Below, one piece after another: positions 62,041 through 64,000 of a stretch of 64,000 nt of DNA; the first letter of the stretch is position 1, and the number at the start of each line of letters is the position of its first letter. Both the position numbers and the translations under genes were made by a program. The stretch comes from Maribellus comscasis (GTDB lineage Bacteria; Bacteroidota; Bacteroidia; Bacteroidales; Prolixibacteraceae), in assembly GCF_009762775.1 (NCBI RefSeq), contig NZ_CP046401.1, positions 4,178,001-4,242,000 on the forward strand. The letters run 5' to 3'. The notes beneath the pieces were generated by a model. It was not told the DNA's origin. It did not search any database and saw only the letters and a program-made list of their open reading frames with translations.

Positions 62041-62826
62041 ATGAAACAGAAATTTATTTTTTTGACGACAATAATTTTACTTTTTGCTCACACAATATTT
62101 TCGCAAAATGTAGGGGAAACAGCACCCGATTTTACGCTAAAAACACTAAATGAGATAAATTATACGCTTTCGGATAACAAAGGGAAAGTTGTATTTGTTT
62201 TTCTCGTTGGTTACAATTGCCCCTTGTGTATTGCGTCTGCCCCTACTATAAAGTCTGACATATTGGATGTTTATAATTCAAATTCCAGTTTCCAGGCATT
62301 AATAATCGACACCTGGGATGGCAGTGCGGCAGCTTTCACCACCTTTAAAAATACTACTAATTTAAGTGGAATTTATCTTCAAAAAGGAAAATCAGTAGCA
62401 GATAATTGGTCTTCAACATATGACAGAATTATTGTAATCGATGCTGAAGGAACCATGGTTTTTAAAGGAACAACTGCCGCAAGCTCTGATGCAGATGATG
62501 CTGCCGCTGTGATTGAGAGCGCTTTAAACAATATATCAACACCCGTTACCGATTTATCCGGTGTCGATAAATTTTCTGTAAGTCAAAATTATCCAAACCC
62601 GTGCACCAAACAAACAAAAATTGAGTATGCTGTATCAAAACCAGTGTTTGTTAAATTCTCGATTATTGATATTACTGGAAAATTGATTGAGCATTCTTTC
62701 GCAAAACATCATTCGGTTGGAAAGTATTCAATCGACCTAAATACCTCAAAATTGGAGAAAGGAATTTATTTTTACCGTTTCGAAGCGGGAGACTTTTTAT
62801 CGATCAGGAAGATGATTGTAAATTAA
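62041..62826 (+). CDS. redoxin with T9SS C-terminal sorting domain
   Basis: ATG 62041 gives 261 residues; the frame from 62005 adds 12 residues before the signal and overlaps the previous gene. The protein has a signal peptide (about 1-20), then an AhpC/TlpA-like fold (GETAPDFTLKTLNEINYTL, VFVFLVGYNCPLCIASAP) with a CPLC pair. The last 80 residues form a T9SS type-A sorting domain (SVSQNYPNPCTKQTKIEYAV, LEKGIYFYRFEAGDFLSIRK). This marks it as exported to the surface or outside. It is the third gene of the TlpA/DUF6029/redoxin set and lies next to a T9SS component gene. Confidence 0.88.
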   Translation: MKQKFIFLTTIILLFAHTIFSQNVGETAPDFTLKTLNEINYTLSDNKGKVVFVFLVGYNCPLCIASAPTIKSDILDVYNSNSSFQALIIDTWDGSAAAFTTFKNTTNLSGIYLQKGKSVADNWSSTYDRIIVIDAEGTMVFKGTTAASSDADDAAAVIESALNNISTPVTDLSGVDKFSVSQNYPNPCTKQTKIEYAVSKPVFVKFSIIDITGKLIEHSFAKHHSVGKYSIDLNTSKLEKGIYFYRFEAGDFLSIRKMIVN

Positions 62827-62931
62827 TGAAAATTCAGACAAATCTGATATACTTATCTGTCTAAAGAGACGTTATTGTAACAGTCATTAAAAAAAAACAT
62901 TTACTTTTACTTCCCGAAATTTTGGATGGGT

Positions 62932-64000
62932 ATGAAGTTAATCAGATTAGCGCTACTTTTTTTAATCGTTTTATTTTTGGCTTCCTGCGGAGCCAGCAAG
63001 CTTGGAAGAGACGCATTGTTGGCTCATGATATCGGTGAATATTACAAAGCCATTGAAAAATACAGAAAGGCCAGCCGAAAGGAAAAAGATCGTACAAAGC
63101 GGATGGAATATGCCTTTTCGCTGGCAGAATGTTACCGTTACATAGGCGATTATGAAATGGCAGCTTTGTATTATAAAAATGCTATCCGACGCGGTTACCC
63201 CGATCCAATTGCCATCTATTATAATGCCGAAATGTTGAGAGCCGCCCAGGACTATGAAGAGGCGATTGAAAATTACCGTATTTTCCTTGATTCAGTTCCG
63301 GGTGACGAGAGAGGACAAGCTGGTTTGGAGGCAATTAGGAAGACACAGGAGTGGGTGGCTCACCCCACACGTCATATCATTAATCCAATTAAGGAAATCA
63401 ACTCGCGGGAAAGTGACTATGCTCCGGTGTTTGTTGGTGGCCGCGACAATGAAGTGATTTTTACTTCTACCCGCAAAGCTGCTACCGGTAAAAAGGAAAG
63501 TATGATTACCGGACAGGATTATGCTGATTTGTTTCGCGCAACTTTTGGCATCCAGCGCCAAAAATGGGAAGAGCCGAAATTGTTGGAGGAAAATTTTGTA
63601 ATCAATACAGGCGATGAGGAAGGTGCAGCCACACTGTCATCAACAGGAGAACAGATGATTTTTACCCGCTGTCGTTATGAAAAAACACAGGCTATGGGAA
63701 CCGAATTATATTCCACATCCCAATCGAGAGGAAATTGGTCGGAACCTATAAAAGTTCAAATTGCCGGCGACAGTATTGTTACTGCACATCCCGCATTTAG
63801 TCCGGATGAAACTGTGTTATATTTTGTTTCCGATATGCCGGGTGGGCAGGGAGGAAAAGATATATGGATGGCGCAGGGCTCCGGTGGGAGTTTCAGTAAT
63901 CCGGTAAACCTGGGACCGGTTATTAATACACCTGGCGATGAGATGTTTCCATTTGTAAGAGATAACGGTGAATTGTATTTCTCATCCAATTATCATATGG
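62932..64000 (+). CDS. PorE-like T9SS lipoprotein, 3' part beyond window
   Basis: ATG 62932, with ATG 62926 as an alternative, opens a frame that is still open at base 64000 (at least 356 residues). A lipoprotein signal (LFLASC, Cys19) precedes TPR-like helix pairs (about 28-130, YAFSLAECYRYIGDYEMAAL). WD40/PD40-like repeats follow (FTSTRKAATGK, AHPAFSPDETVLYFVSDMP). An OmpA-like C-terminus is expected beyond the edge. This layout matches PorE, the outer-membrane-peptidoglycan component of the type IX secretion machine. It lies about 100 bases after the redoxin gene. Confidence 0.85.
   Translation, partial: MKLIRLALLFLIVLFLASCGASKLGRDALLAHDIGEYYKAIEKYRKASRKEKDRTKRMEYAFSLAECYRYIGDYEMAALYYKNAIRRGYPDPIAIYYNAEMLRAAQDYEEAIENYRIFLDSVPGDERGQAGLEAIRKTQEWVAHPTRHIINPIKEINSRESDYAPVFVGGRDNEVIFTSTRKAATGKKESMITGQDYADLFRATFGIQRQKWEEPKLLEENFVINTGDEEGAATLSSTGEQMIFTRCRYEKTQAMGTELYSTSQSRGNWSEPIKVQIAGDSIVTAHPAFSPDETVLYFVSDMPGGQGGKDIWMAQGSGGSFSNPVNLGPVINTPGDEMFPFVRDNGELYFSSNYHM

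Noticed and set aside
1..64000. CRISPR arrays, tRNA, rRNA or insertion sequences
   Set aside because: No set of short, regularly spaced repeats, cloverleaf, rRNA-like stretch or transposase was found. The only large repeat is the tandem gene duplication.

Overview
The window comes from a member of the Bacteroidota, most likely a marine or sediment Marinilabiliales/Prolixibacteraceae-type bacterium. The signs are SusC/SusD and FecI/FecR genes, many lipoproteins and sulfatases, type IX secretion (T9SS) C-terminal domains, a PorE-like gene, -7 promoter boxes of the TAnnTTTG type, and AT-rich intergenic DNA. The genus is an inference; no rRNA or tRNA gene was seen.

Positions 1-32267 form a polysaccharide utilisation region. 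On the minus strand an ECF sigma factor and FecR anti-sigma factor (14755-12944) precede an STN-type SusC and SusD pair (12800-7690). These are followed by two Cys-type sulfatases, two PhoD-like metallophosphoesterases, an acetyl-esterase-like hydrolase and a truncated Tat-exported protein. Upstream lies a glycosidase operon of GH38 alpha-mannosidase, a putative TIM-barrel hydrolase and GH31 (20013-14924). To the right are a GH29 fucosidase (26990-28741), a third sulfatase and a Tat-exported lyase-like protein (30546-32267). The enzyme mix points to a sulfated, fucose- and mannose-containing, partly acylated glycan.

A seven-gene plus-strand run is embedded in that region (20217-26876): a DUF1566 lipoprotein, CotH kinase-like lipoprotein, LytS-type histidine kinase, LytTR response regulator, VTC polyphosphate-polymerase-like protein, DUF4956 membrane protein and a DUF2490 outer-membrane protein. 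It looks like a regulated surface-phosphorylation/polyphosphate module. Its first gene carries an amber stop exactly where a conserved Trp is expected.

Positions 32551-43533 hold mostly housekeeping or conserved genes: a PKD lipoprotein, M20 dipeptidase, a secreted PEP-synthase-like protein, TPR lipoprotein, deoxynucleoside kinase, a small membrane protein, and rpsO-pnp. Positions 43853-48543 hold a striking tandem duplication of two T9SS-exported proteins. Their promoter-side DNA and last 448 codons are almost identical, while their N-terminal modules are unrelated or very distant.

Positions 48566-51444 encode a PmbA/TldD metallopeptidase pair, with an apparent one-base frameshift in the TldD signal region. 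Positions 51927-59928 gather three different glutamine-synthetase-fold enzymes (GSII, a gamma-glutamyl-ligase type and GSIII) around a PLP aminotransferase, a HAD-fold protein with an altered motif I and a choline-kinase-like phosphotransferase. A G-rich motif recurs upstream of both GSII and GSIII. The right end (60049-64000) encodes a TlpA thioredoxin, a DUF6029-like protein, a redoxin with a T9SS tail and the start of a PorE-like T9SS component.
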